Positions 1-5,533 of a stretch of 10,958 bases of DNA are shown in pieces. The notes below the pieces were generated by a model, which saw only the letters and a program-made list of their open reading frames with translations, ran no database searches and was not told the origin of the DNA. The first letter of the stretch is position 1. Every line of letters begins with the position of its first letter. The stretch lies in contig CBFGTJ010000105.1 of NCBI GenBank assembly GCA_965651815.1, positions 1 through 10,958 on the forward strand. Direction: 5' to 3'. Made by a program: the position numbers and the translations under genes. The DNA comes from CBFGTJ01 sp965651815. GTDB lineage: Bacteria; Actinomycetota; Acidimicrobiia; Acidimicrobiales; Microtrichaceae.

Positions 1-1187
1 CGCGCCTGGTCGTCCCAGTGCAGGTGGTTGAGCCAGGCGAGCGGGTCGAGGCCCGGGATCGTCGACTCGGTGCCCTGCTGCCAGTCCATCCACCAGAAGT
101 CGACGCCGCGGTCCTCCTCGGGGTGGTGCAGCAGCCGGAAGTACGCCTCGACGAAGCGCGGGTCGGTCACGTCGAACGGCACCCGCTCGGTGGTCGCGGG
201 GTCGAGGCCCATCGCCTCGCACATCGCCTCGAACGCGTCCTCGTGCCGGCCGACGCCGTCGGCGGGGTGGAGGTTCAGCGAGACCCGCAGCCCGCGCTCG
301 TGCAGGCGCTGGAGGGTCTCGGTCGGGTCGGGGAACAGGTCGCGGTCCCACGAGTACCCGGTCCATCCGGGCCGGTGCCAGTCCATGTCGATGACGAGCA
401 CGTCGACGGGCACGTCGTGGTGGTCGAGCTGCTCGGCGAGCCGCAGCAGCTCCCGGTCGGTGTAGGGGTAGTAGCGGCTGTACCAGTACCCGAACGCCCA
501 GCGGGGCGGCAGCGGCTGGGTGCCGAGCAGTCGGGCCCCCGCGGCGAGCGCGGCGCGGTGGTCGGTGGCGTACGCGAACAGGTAGAGGTCGTGGCGCTCG
601 CCGGGTGGGCGGGGGACCGGCCAGCTGCGGGCGCGTGCGCCGGCGCCGGGGATCGAGTCGAGGGCGACGCTGCCCGTGTCGTCGAACGCCACCCAGCCGT
701 CGCGGGACAACAGCCCCGGTGCGAGGGACTGCTCGTCCCACTCGTGCAGGAACCCCCGCTCGGGGTCGAACCCGACCATGCGGGCGACCTTGTTGCCGTC
801 CCAGGTGTCGAGGGTACGCACGGTGCCGCCGAGGTTGCCCCGGTCCTCCTGCCCGAAGCGCCACGTGGTGGTGCCGCCGTCGGTCGCGATGCGTGCGTGC
901 AGCGTGTCGGCGGAGAACGGGCGGTCGACGTCCTCGCAGCGCAGTCGCACCGGGCCGGTGTCGACGGTGAGCGAGCGACCGTCGATGCGGGCCTCGAACC
1001 GCGTCGCGGGGAAGCGGCGGTTCACGACCGCGAGGGTGGCACGGTCCTCGAACGCCCCGTCCTCCGCGTACTCGACGCGCAGCAGGCGGTCGGTCAGGAC
1101 CGTGACCCGCACGTTGCCGTGCCGGGTGACCTGCGACGGGCGGGCGACGGGGGAGGGAGTGGCGGGTGAGGTCGTGGTCGGTGGCAT
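1..1187 (-). CDS. Glycoside hydrolase family 31 (alpha-glycosidase), 3' end cut by window edge
   Basis: The reverse strand is open from the ATG at 1187 to the left edge (395 codons), so the C-terminus is missing. GH31 enzymes hydrolyse alpha-linked sugars such as alpha-glucosides or alpha-xylosides by a retaining mechanism. Residues 1-210 look like the N-terminal beta-sandwich. The (beta/alpha)8 barrel begins near W230 with WAFGYWYSRYYPYT, a typical GH31 entry motif. VIDMDWH carries D267 and D269, which belong to the substrate pocket. WWMDWQQG carries D368, the expected catalytic nucleophile. The acid/base residue lies beyond the edge. The nucleophile motif is DWQQ rather than the common DMNE of classic alpha-glucosidases, so the substrate is left open. 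There is no signal peptide, which suggests a cytoplasmic enzyme acting on imported oligosaccharides. The Shine-Dalgarno match is weak, so the start is probable rather than certain. The gene diverges from the next one across a gap mostly filled by a palindromic repeat. Confidence 0.9.
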   Translation of the reverse strand, partial: MPPTTTSPATPSPVARPSQVTRHGNVRVTVLTDRLLRVEYAEDGAFEDRATLAVVNRRFPATRFEARIDGRSLTVDTGPVRLRCEDVDRPFSADTLHARIATDGGTTTWRFGQEDRGNLGGTVRTLDTWDGNKVARMVGFDPERGFLHEWDEQSLAPGLLSRDGWVAFDDTGSVALDSIPGAGARARSWPVPRPPGERHDLYLFAYATDHRAALAAGARLLGTQPLPPRWAFGYWYSRYYPYTDRELLRLAEQLDHHDVPVDVLVIDMDWHRPGWTGYSWDRDLFPDPTETLQRLHERGLRVSLNLHPADGVGRHEDAFEAMCEAMGLDPATTERVPFDVTDPRFVEAYFRLLHHPEEDRGVDFWWMDWQQGTESTIPGLDPLAWLNHLHWDDQA

Positions 1188-1207
1188 CGGCGGCTCAGTC
1201 TGGCCTC

Positions 1208-1262
1208 GTTCCGTCCCGCGGATCGCGCTCCGCGGCGCGCGTTTCGCGTGACGGAACGGGGG
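1208..1262. repeat. Near-palindromic intergenic repeat, copy A
   Basis: A 55-nt element whose first 50 bases form a long imperfect inverted repeat with arms starting GTTCCGTC and ending GACGGAAC, centred on CCGCGG. It matches copy B at 2128-2182 at 45 of 55 positions in the same orientation, and both end in a run of five G. It fills most of the 97-bp gap between the divergent GH31 and PEP-mutase-like genes, so any promoter for either gene must overlap or abut it. No third copy was seen in this window. It could be a dispersed palindromic (REP/MITE-like) element or an operator. Confidence 0.75.
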
Positions 1263-1284
1263 AGGATCGTGGTAGGCCTGCCGG

Positions 1285-2103
1285 ATGAGCACCGAGTTCC
1301 ACCGACTCCACCAGTCCGGCACCTTCCTGCTGGTCAACGTGCACGACGTGGGTTCGGCCCTGGTCGCCCAGGTCGCGGGTGCCCAGGCGATCGGCACCAC
1401 CAGCGGCGGGCTCGCCTGGTCGATGGGCCGGCCGGACTTCGCCGCCGCCGTGGACCGCGACGACGTGCTGCGCCACGTCGAGTCCATCACCGCCGCGGTC
1501 GACGTCCCCCTCAGCGTGGACGCCGAGAACGGCTGGCGCCACGAACCCGAGGGGGTCGCGGAGTCGATCCGGCTGCTCGCCGCCGCGGGCGCGGCGGGCG
1601 CAAGCATCGAGGACTGGTCCGGTGACCCGGACCGCGGGCTGTATGACCGCAACCTCGCCGTCGAGCGGGTCCAGGCCGCGGTCGAGGCCGCCCGGTCGCT
1701 ACCGGAGCCGTTCGTCGTGTGCGCCCGCGCCGAGGCGTTCCTGCACGGAGCCGCCGACCCGATGGAGGAGGCGCTCGCCCGGCTCCAGTCGTTCGCCGCC
1801 GCCGGCGCCGACCTGCTCTACGCGCCCGGACCGCCCGACCGGGCGGTGCTCCAGCGACTCGTCGCCGAAGCCGGCGGTCCGATCAACGCGCTGATCCCCG
1901 TGGGCAGCGACCTGACCTTCGCCGACGCGGTGGAGCTCGGCGTGCGGCGGGTGAGCATCGGCGCCTCGATGTACCGGGCGACGCTCACGCTCGTGCGCGA
2001 CCTGGTCACCCGTGCGCTCACCGACGGCACCTTCACGACGGACGAGCCGATCCTCACCGGACCGGAGCTCCAGGCGCTCGTGCAGGGGACGCCTGACGGG
2101 TAG
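1285..2103 (+). CDS. Isocitrate lyase/phosphoenolpyruvate mutase superfamily protein
   Basis: A 272-residue protein, about the usual length for the single-domain PrpB/PEP-mutase group (PF13714 type), whose members cleave or form C-C or P-C bonds next to a carboxylate using Mg2+. The family pattern is visible in order: TTSGGLAWSMG at 38-48 (substrate loop), SVDAENG with D79 and E81 (metal site, D-x-E instead of the usual D-x-D), IED at 108-110 and ARAEAF from 147, equivalent to the usual ART-D strand. The gating loop with the catalytic cysteine of methylisocitrate lyases (KRCGH type) is absent; the sequence after IED reads WSGDPDRGLYD. The reaction therefore cannot be assigned, and neither 2-methylisocitrate lyase nor PEP mutase should be assumed. 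A purine-rich GGAGG lies about 19 nt before the ATG, far for a ribosome site. The gene stands alone, bracketed by repeats A and B. Confidence 0.88.
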   Translation: MSTEFHRLHQSGTFLLVNVHDVGSALVAQVAGAQAIGTTSGGLAWSMGRPDFAAAVDRDDVLRHVESITAAVDVPLSVDAENGWRHEPEGVAESIRLLAAAGAAGASIEDWSGDPDRGLYDRNLAVERVQAAVEAARSLPEPFVVCARAEAFLHGAADPMEEALARLQSFAAAGADLLYAPGPPDRAVLQRLVAEAGGPINALIPVGSDLTFADAVELGVRRVSIGASMYRATLTLVRDLVTRALTDGTFTTDEPILTGPELQALVQGTPDG

Positions 2104-2127
2104 GGGCGATGCGCGCCGACCCGCCGG

Positions 2128-2182
2128 GTTCTGTCCCGCAGTTCGCGCCCCGTGGCGCTCGTCCTGCGGGACGGAACGGGGG
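2128..2182. repeat. Near-palindromic intergenic repeat, copy B
   Basis: Second copy of the 55-nt element, 45 of 55 identical to copy A in direct orientation, with arms GTTCTGTCCCGCAG and CTGCGGGACGGAAC. It starts 24 nt after the stop of the PEP-mutase-like gene and ends 23 nt before the stop of the convergent reductase gene. At this site it could act as a two-way transcription terminator, although no T-run follows either arm. Copy A lies between divergent genes, so termination cannot be the shared role of both copies. Confidence 0.75.
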
Positions 2183-2205
2183 TGGGTGAGGGCGGCTCGG
2201 CGGCG

Positions 2206-2703
2206 TCAGCTGCTGCCGAGGCGGGTGATCCGGAAGACCGGGTAGCCGGCGGCGACGGCGAGCAGCTCCTCGTCGGAGGCGTCGGGGCCGAGGCCGTCGA
2301 AGAACGCGCCGACCTCCCACTTCCAGCGGCGCAGGTAGGCACGCAGGACCTCCGGCTTGTCGCGGTCGGGCAACTCGATGGCGGTGAACTCCACGACCCG
2401 GCGGCCCTTGCGGAGCCGGCCCCAGCCCGCGGCGCGGAGGTTGCGCACCCACTGCGTGTGGCCCCGGGGTGCCACCAGGTACTCGGCGCCGTCGAGCTCG
2501 AGCGGGTTGACGGGCGTGGATCGCCACTCGCCGGTCGTGCGGCCCCGCACCTCCAGGACGCGGGAGCCGGCGAGGCTGACCCCTCGGCGGGTGAGCCAGC
2601 GCACGAGGGGGTTGAGGATCTTCTCGGTCGCCTTGTCCGCCTCGACGTAGCGGGTCGTGAGGTCGGCGGCGGGCGGGGTGGGCGTGGCAGCGGTGGTGGT
2701 CAT
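2206..2703 (-). CDS. Ddn-like deazaflavin (F420)-dependent nitroreductase/quinone reductase
   Basis: A 165-residue protein of the DUF385/Ddn split beta-barrel family, which uses reduced coenzyme F420 to reduce quinones, nitro compounds or other xenobiotics. Family motifs are GRTTGEWRSTPVN at 54-66 and VAPRGHTQWVRNLRAAG at 77-93, followed by VVEFTAIEL, where members bind the F420 tail and position the substrate. The C-terminal third (114-165) is helical with RWKWEVGAFFDG, as in family members annotated as nitroreductase family deazaflavin-dependent oxidoreductase. The ATG at 2703 is chosen over one 75 nt upstream because AAGGAGC sits about 8 nt before it and the upstream extension would run through the operator region. 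It diverges from a TetR-type gene, its probable regulator. F420 dependence is inferred from the family and not shown here. Confidence 0.9.
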   Translation of the reverse strand: MTTTAATPTPPAADLTTRYVEADKATEKILNPLVRWLTRRGVSLAGSRVLEVRGRTTGEWRSTPVNPLELDGAEYLVAPRGHTQWVRNLRAAGWGRLRKGRRVVEFTAIELPDRDKPEVLRAYLRRWKWEVGAFFDGLGPDASDEELLAVAAGYPVFRITRLGSS

Positions 2704-2726
2704 GTCGGGCTCCTTCGCTCTTCTGT

Positions 2727-2737
2727 GAGCAGTGCTC
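2727..2737. promoter_or_regulatory. Putative TetR operator, site 1
   Basis: GAGCAGTGCTC, a perfect 11-nt palindrome around a central base, first of three matching sites between the divergent reductase and TetR genes. It lies 24-34 nt upstream of the reductase ATG, downstream of its candidate promoter, where a bound protein would block initiation or elongation. A second, wider pair of arms (CTGTG and CACAG) surrounds it. Confidence 0.6.
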
Positions 2738-2749
2738 TCGCACAGAGAA

Positions 2750-2778
2750 CGATGCACTCTCAGGTGGTGGGCAGTCAA
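2750..2778 (-). promoter_or_regulatory. Candidate promoter of the Ddn-like reductase gene
   Basis: Reading leftward, TTGACT (2778-2773) is a good -35. With a 17-nt spacer the -10 would be GCATCG (2755-2750), a poor match, so the promoter may be weak or need release and help by a regulator. Operator site 2 abuts its upstream side and site 1 lies just downstream of the expected start point. Confidence 0.3.
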
Positions 2779-2789
2779 GAGCGCTGCTC
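2779..2789. promoter_or_regulatory. Putative TetR operator, site 2
   Basis: GAGCGCTGCTC, one base off a perfect GAGCA-N-TGCTC palindrome. Its start is 52 nt from that of site 1 and 20 nt from that of site 3, near five and two helical turns, so all three sites would face one side of the DNA. It abuts the candidate -35 (TTGACT) of the leftward reductase promoter and overlaps the candidate -35 of the rightward TetR promoter. Confidence 0.6.
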
Positions 2790-2815
2790 ACATTTCTGGA
2801 GCGGTGCTCTAGGCT
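2787..2815 (+). promoter_or_regulatory. Candidate leaderless promoter of the TetR-family gene
   Basis: TAGGCT at 2810-2815 fits the actinobacterial TANNNT -10 element, and CTCACA at 2787-2792 lies exactly 17 nt upstream as a moderate -35 (four of six consensus bases). The -10 ends six bases before the A of the ATG at 2822, so transcription would begin at or next to the start codon, giving a leaderless mRNA. This agrees with the lack of any Shine-Dalgarno sequence there. Sites 2 and 3 overlap or abut both elements. Confidence 0.5.
2799..2809. promoter_or_regulatory. Putative TetR operator, site 3
   Basis: GAGCGGTGCTC, the third member of the GAGC[A/G][G/C]TGCTC set, also one base off a perfect palindrome. 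It lies inside the spacer of the candidate TetR promoter and directly abuts its -10 element, a position expected for autorepression. Confidence 0.6.
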
Positions 2816-2821
2816 GGCGCC

Positions 2822-3529
2822 ATGTCGCAGCTCCGCAAGGCACGCGAACGCGCCAGGGCCGAGGTGCTGGGCGAGATCGTCGCCTCGGCCCGACGCCAGC
2901 TCGCCGAGGTCGGCCCGACCGACCTGTCGCTGCGGGCGGTGGCCCGCGACCTGGGGGTCGTGTCCTCCGCGGTGTACCGCTACGTCGCCAGCCGGGACGA
3001 GCTGCTCACCCTGCTGATCGTCGACGCCTACGACTCCCTCGGCGAGCACGTCGAGGCAGTCGTCGCGGGGAACCGGGACGACCCGCCCTTGCAGCGGTGG
3101 ATCGACGCCGCGGTCGCCGTGCGCGGGTGGGCGGTCGAGCACCCCCACGAGTACGCGCTGCTGTACGGCACCCCGGTGCCGGGCTACGAGGCGCCGGGGG
3201 AGCGGACCACCCCGGCGGGGACGCGCGTGTCGTTCGCGCTGCTGTCGATCGTGCGCGACGCGCACGACGACGGGCTGCTCGAGGTGCGGGAGGGTCCGTC
3301 GGTGAGCGACGACCTGGCCGAAGACCTGGTGGCGTTCCGCGAGATCGTCGACCTCGACGTGCCCGACCAGGTGCTGGTCCGGGTGCTGGCGGGATGGACC
3401 CAGCTGTTCGGCCTCGTCACCTTCGAGCTGTTCTCACAGACCCGCGGCGCGGTCGAGCACCACGAGGACCTGCTGCGCGCGTGCGCCGAGCTCACCGGCA
3501 CCCAGATCGGGTTCGCCGCCGAGCGCTGA
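2822..3529 (+). CDS. TetR/AcrR-family transcriptional regulator (WHG-type C-terminal domain)
   Basis: A 235-residue one-component repressor. The N-terminal three-helix DNA-binding domain is clear: helix 1 at about 12-30 and the helix-turn-helix at 34-57 (LSLRAVARDLGVVSSAVYRYVASRDELL). The ligand-binding and dimerisation part resembles the WHG class (PF13305): RGWAVEHPHEYALLYGTPVPGYEAPGERTTPAGTR is typical of it. It is divergent from the Ddn-like reductase, and the shared gap has three palindromes of the size and spacing expected for a TetR dimer, so control of both genes is the simplest reading. The ligand is unknown; a hydrophobic or electrophilic compound handled by the reductase is a reasonable guess. 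The start at 2822 fits the leaderless promoter and places the DNA-binding domain at the usual distance from the N-terminus. Confidence 0.92.
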   Translation: MSQLRKARERARAEVLGEIVASARRQLAEVGPTDLSLRAVARDLGVVSSAVYRYVASRDELLTLLIVDAYDSLGEHVEAVVAGNRDDPPLQRWIDAAVAVRGWAVEHPHEYALLYGTPVPGYEAPGERTTPAGTRVSFALLSIVRDAHDDGLLEVREGPSVSDDLAEDLVAFREIVDLDVPDQVLVRVLAGWTQLFGLVTFELFSQTRGAVEHHEDLLRACAELTGTQIGFAAER

Positions 3530-3537
3530 CGCGCTGA

Positions 3538-3554
3538 TGCTCCTCGGCCGAGCA
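3538..3554. terminator. Hairpin after the TetR gene, possible terminator
   Basis: TGCTC and GAGCA arms enclose CTCGGCC, and CTCGGCCGAG inside is itself a perfect 10-nt palindrome. It begins 8 nt after the TetR stop codon. There is no T-run, as is common in GC-rich genomes, so the terminator role is only suggested by position. Confidence 0.3.
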
Positions 3555-3604
3555 CGCGTGATTCGCGGCGGCGCTCGGAGCCGCACCCCGGTAGCGTCCG
3601 CACC

Positions 3605-3626
3605 CTGCCGACACGGATGCCGGCAG
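3605..3626 (+). promoter_or_regulatory. Small inverted repeat just upstream of the DUF4386 ribosome site
   Basis: CTGCCG and CGGCAG arms, six bases each, flank a 10-nt loop. The repeat ends at the edge of the purine run AGGGGGAGAGGG that serves the ATG at 3641. It may be an RNA hairpin affecting translation or an operator. A match this short could also be chance in GC-rich DNA. Confidence 0.25.
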
Positions 3627-3640
3627 AGGGGGAGAGGGCA

Positions 3641-4354
3641 ATGGACACGCGACGGATCGGACAGATCTTCGGCTGGTTCTTCATCGGAACCTTCGTCACC
3701 AGCATCCCGGCGCGGCTGCTGTTCGTCGGCGGGCTCGGCGCGACCTGGACCGACATGAGCTTCGTGCCGGGTGAGGTGTCCGAGAACAGCATGCGCCTCG
3801 GCGCCATCCTCGAGTTCGGGGTCATCGTGGCGAACATCGCGACCGCGGTCGTGATCTACCCGCTCGTGAAGCGGGTGAGCGCGACCGTGGCGCTCGGCTA
3901 CGTGACCGCTCGCATCATGGAGTCCGCGTTCATCGCGTTCGGGCTCGTGAGCCTCATCTCGGTGCTCAGCATCAACGACGCGCTGGCCGGGGCGACCGGT
4001 GCGGAGGCCGCGGCGCTCGCCGCGCAGGGCGACTCGCTGGTATCCACCTACGAATGGGCGTTCCAGTTCGGACCGGGCCTCGTCGTCGGCTTCGGCAACG
4101 GCCTCATGCTCGGCTACCTCATGTACCGGTCGGGGCTGGTGCCGCCGCGCATGGCGCTGCTCGGCCTCGTCGGCGGGCCGCTGCTCATCCTGTCGTTCGT
4201 CCTCATCCTCTTCGGGGTGTACGAGAACGGCTCGGGCCCCTCCGCGCTGCTCGCACTACCGGAGATCGCGTGGGAGGCGTCGCTCGGCATCTACGCCGCG
4301 TGGAAGGGGTTCCGGCCGAGCCCGATCGCGCAGCCGCAGCTCGCCGCGGTGTGA
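3641..4354 (+). CDS. DUF4386 domain-containing membrane protein
   Basis: A 237-residue protein that fits the DUF4386 family (PF14329) in length and pattern; the family has no established function. Six hydrophobic segments are visible at about 6-31, 53-78, 83-111, 139-164, 171-194 and 203-225. Family-like stretches include SIPARLLFVGG, the conserved loop SFVPGEVSENSMRLGAILEF, and RIMESAFIAFGLVSLISVL in helix 3. The ATG at 3641 is preferred to an in-frame ATG 24 nt upstream because a strong purine run (AGGGGGAGAGGG) lies just before it, whereas the upstream ATG falls within a small inverted repeat. The stop codon overlaps the GTG start of the esterase gene as GTGA, so the two are very probably one operon with coupled translation. 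Confidence 0.88.
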   Translation: MDTRRIGQIFGWFFIGTFVTSIPARLLFVGGLGATWTDMSFVPGEVSENSMRLGAILEFGVIVANIATAVVIYPLVKRVSATVALGYVTARIMESAFIAFGLVSLISVLSINDALAGATGAEAAALAAQGDSLVSTYEWAFQFGPGLVVGFGNGLMLGYLMYRSGLVPPRMALLGLVGGPLLILSFVLILFGVYENGSGPSALLALPEIAWEASLGIYAAWKGFRPSPIAQPQLAAV

Positions 4355-5352
4355 CGGCGCGCTCGGCGCCGATCGCCCGCCTGCGCCTCGTCGCCGGCCT
4401 GCTCGTCGTGGGCGCCGTCGCGGCGGGGTGCAGCGACGGTGGCGCCGGCGAGCGCGACGCGGCCGGCTCGTCGACGACCGCCACCCACGCGCCCGAGGTC
4501 GAGTCGGCGGCCCGCCCCAGCGAGGGGTGCGGCACCGAGCCCGAGGTCACCGCGACCGACGAGGCGCCCGGTGACGTGGCGCTCACCTTCGACCACGACG
4601 GCACGGCCCGTGAGTACCGGCTCGGGGTGCCCGAGGACTACGACCCCGACGAACCCGCGCCGCTCGTGATGAGCCTGCACGGCCACGGCAACACCGCGGC
4701 GACCCAGAGCGTCTACACGGACATGCCCGCGAAGGCCGCTGCACGCGGGTTCCTCACCCTGACCCCCGACGCGGGCGACGGTGCGTGGGACATGTCCCAG
4801 ACCGGTCCCGACGACGACTTCCTCGTCGCGCTGCTCGACCACGTCACCGCCGGCTACTGCGTCGACCTCGACCGGGTGCACCTGGCGGGGCTCTCGCTCG
4901 GCGCGTGGCGCGCCGCGCTCACCGCGTGCAACCACCCGGAGCGGTTCGCCTCGATCGCGCTCGTCACCGTCGAGCTGCACACCGGGTGCGCGAAGCCGGT
5001 CGTCGCGTTCCACGGCACCGCGGACCGCACCGTCCCCTATGGGGAGGGCGCGGACCCGGGCGTGGAGGTCACCGGCCCCAACGCCGGGCTGCCCGGAGCG
5101 CGGGACAACGTCGCGCGGTGGGCCGAGGCGGCCGGGTGCCCGGGCGAGGTGCGCACCGAGCGGATCGGCGACGACATCGAGCTGCGCGCCTACGAGGACT
5201 GCCCCGACGGGATGGACGTCGCGCTCTACACGATGATCGGCGCGGACCACGTGTGGCCCGGCTCGCCGATCGACCTGCCCGGCGCCACCGACACGATCGA
5301 CGCGACGGAGCTCGCGCTCGACTGGTTCGAGGACCACCCGCTGCGCCGCTGA
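4351..5352 (+). CDS. Secreted lipoprotein alpha/beta-hydrolase, PHB depolymerase/LpqC-type esterase
   Basis: A 333-residue protein starting at GTG 4351, four bases back into the stop of the DUF4386 gene. This start gives a proper lipoprotein signal: basic RSAPIARLR, a hydrophobic core, then the lipobox AAGC with the lipidated cysteine C27; any longer frame would hide it. A low-complexity Ser/Thr/Ala/Glu-rich tether follows to about residue 60. The catalytic domain is an alpha/beta hydrolase of the Esterase_PHB/COG3509 type, acting on esters such as polyhydroxybutyrate oligomers, acetylated sugars or feruloyl esters. HGHGNT supplies the oxyanion hole, GLSLG the nucleophile S182, GTADRTVPY the acid D225, and GADHVWPG the histidine H300. 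Several cysteines (for example in AGYC, TACN, HTGC, AGCP and EDCP) may form disulfides outside the cell. The true substrate cannot be told from sequence. Confidence 0.9.
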   Translation: MTARSAPIARLRLVAGLLVVGAVAAGCSDGGAGERDAAGSSTTATHAPEVESAARPSEGCGTEPEVTATDEAPGDVALTFDHDGTAREYRLGVPEDYDPDEPAPLVMSLHGHGNTAATQSVYTDMPAKAAARGFLTLTPDAGDGAWDMSQTGPDDDFLVALLDHVTAGYCVDLDRVHLAGLSLGAWRAALTACNHPERFASIALVTVELHTGCAKPVVAFHGTADRTVPYGEGADPGVEVTGPNAGLPGARDNVARWAEAAGCPGEVRTERIGDDIELRAYEDCPDGMDVALYTMIGADHVWPGSPIDLPGATDTIDATELALDWFEDHPLRR

Positions 5353-5367
5353 GGCGACCCAACTGCC

Positions 5368-5381
5368 CGCTCGGTCGAGCG
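5368..5381. terminator. Short palindrome after the esterase gene, possible terminator
   Basis: CGCTCG-GT-CGAGCG begins 15 nt after the esterase stop codon and could fold into a compact GC hairpin. No T-run follows. Position is the main support. Confidence 0.3.
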
Positions 5382-5403
5382 TGCCGCTGTTGGTTGGATT
5401 CGT

Positions 5404-5440
5404 TGGGTGGTTGTCGTCGCCAGGCGACGGGAACCACCCA
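5404..5440. repeat. 37-nt near-perfect palindrome upstream of the DUF4389 gene
   Basis: Outer arms TGGGTGGTT and AACCACCCA, then two unpaired positions, then inner arms GTCGCC and GGCGAC around a single central A; overall 16 of 18 arm positions pair. It lies 51 nt after the esterase stop and 93 nt before the DUF4389 start. It could be a transcription terminator of the esterase operon or an operator for the next gene. It does not match repeats A and B. The rest of the 5353-5533 gap shows a G/T-rich stretch just before the palindrome and a purine-rich ribosome site at its end, with no clear promoter. Confidence 0.6.
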
Positions 5441-5533
5441 CGGTTCGGCTGGCGTCGACGGTCGAAGGCCCCTGTTCAACGCGGGCCGGCGGGTGGAGGA
5501 TGCACTTGCACCCTTTGTGGAGAGGGGGACGCC

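Noticed and set aside
18..1169. 383-codon open frame on the plus strand opposite the GH31 gene
   Set aside because: Low-complexity Val/Gly/Arg/Pro-rich translation with no domain; it is the antisense shadow of a gene with clear GH31 motifs.
2054..3265. 403-codon minus-strand frame and the 461-codon plus frame at 2152-3537
   Set aside because: Both run across the reductase, the operator gap and the TetR gene in the wrong frames and have Arg/Gly/Pro-rich translations without motifs.
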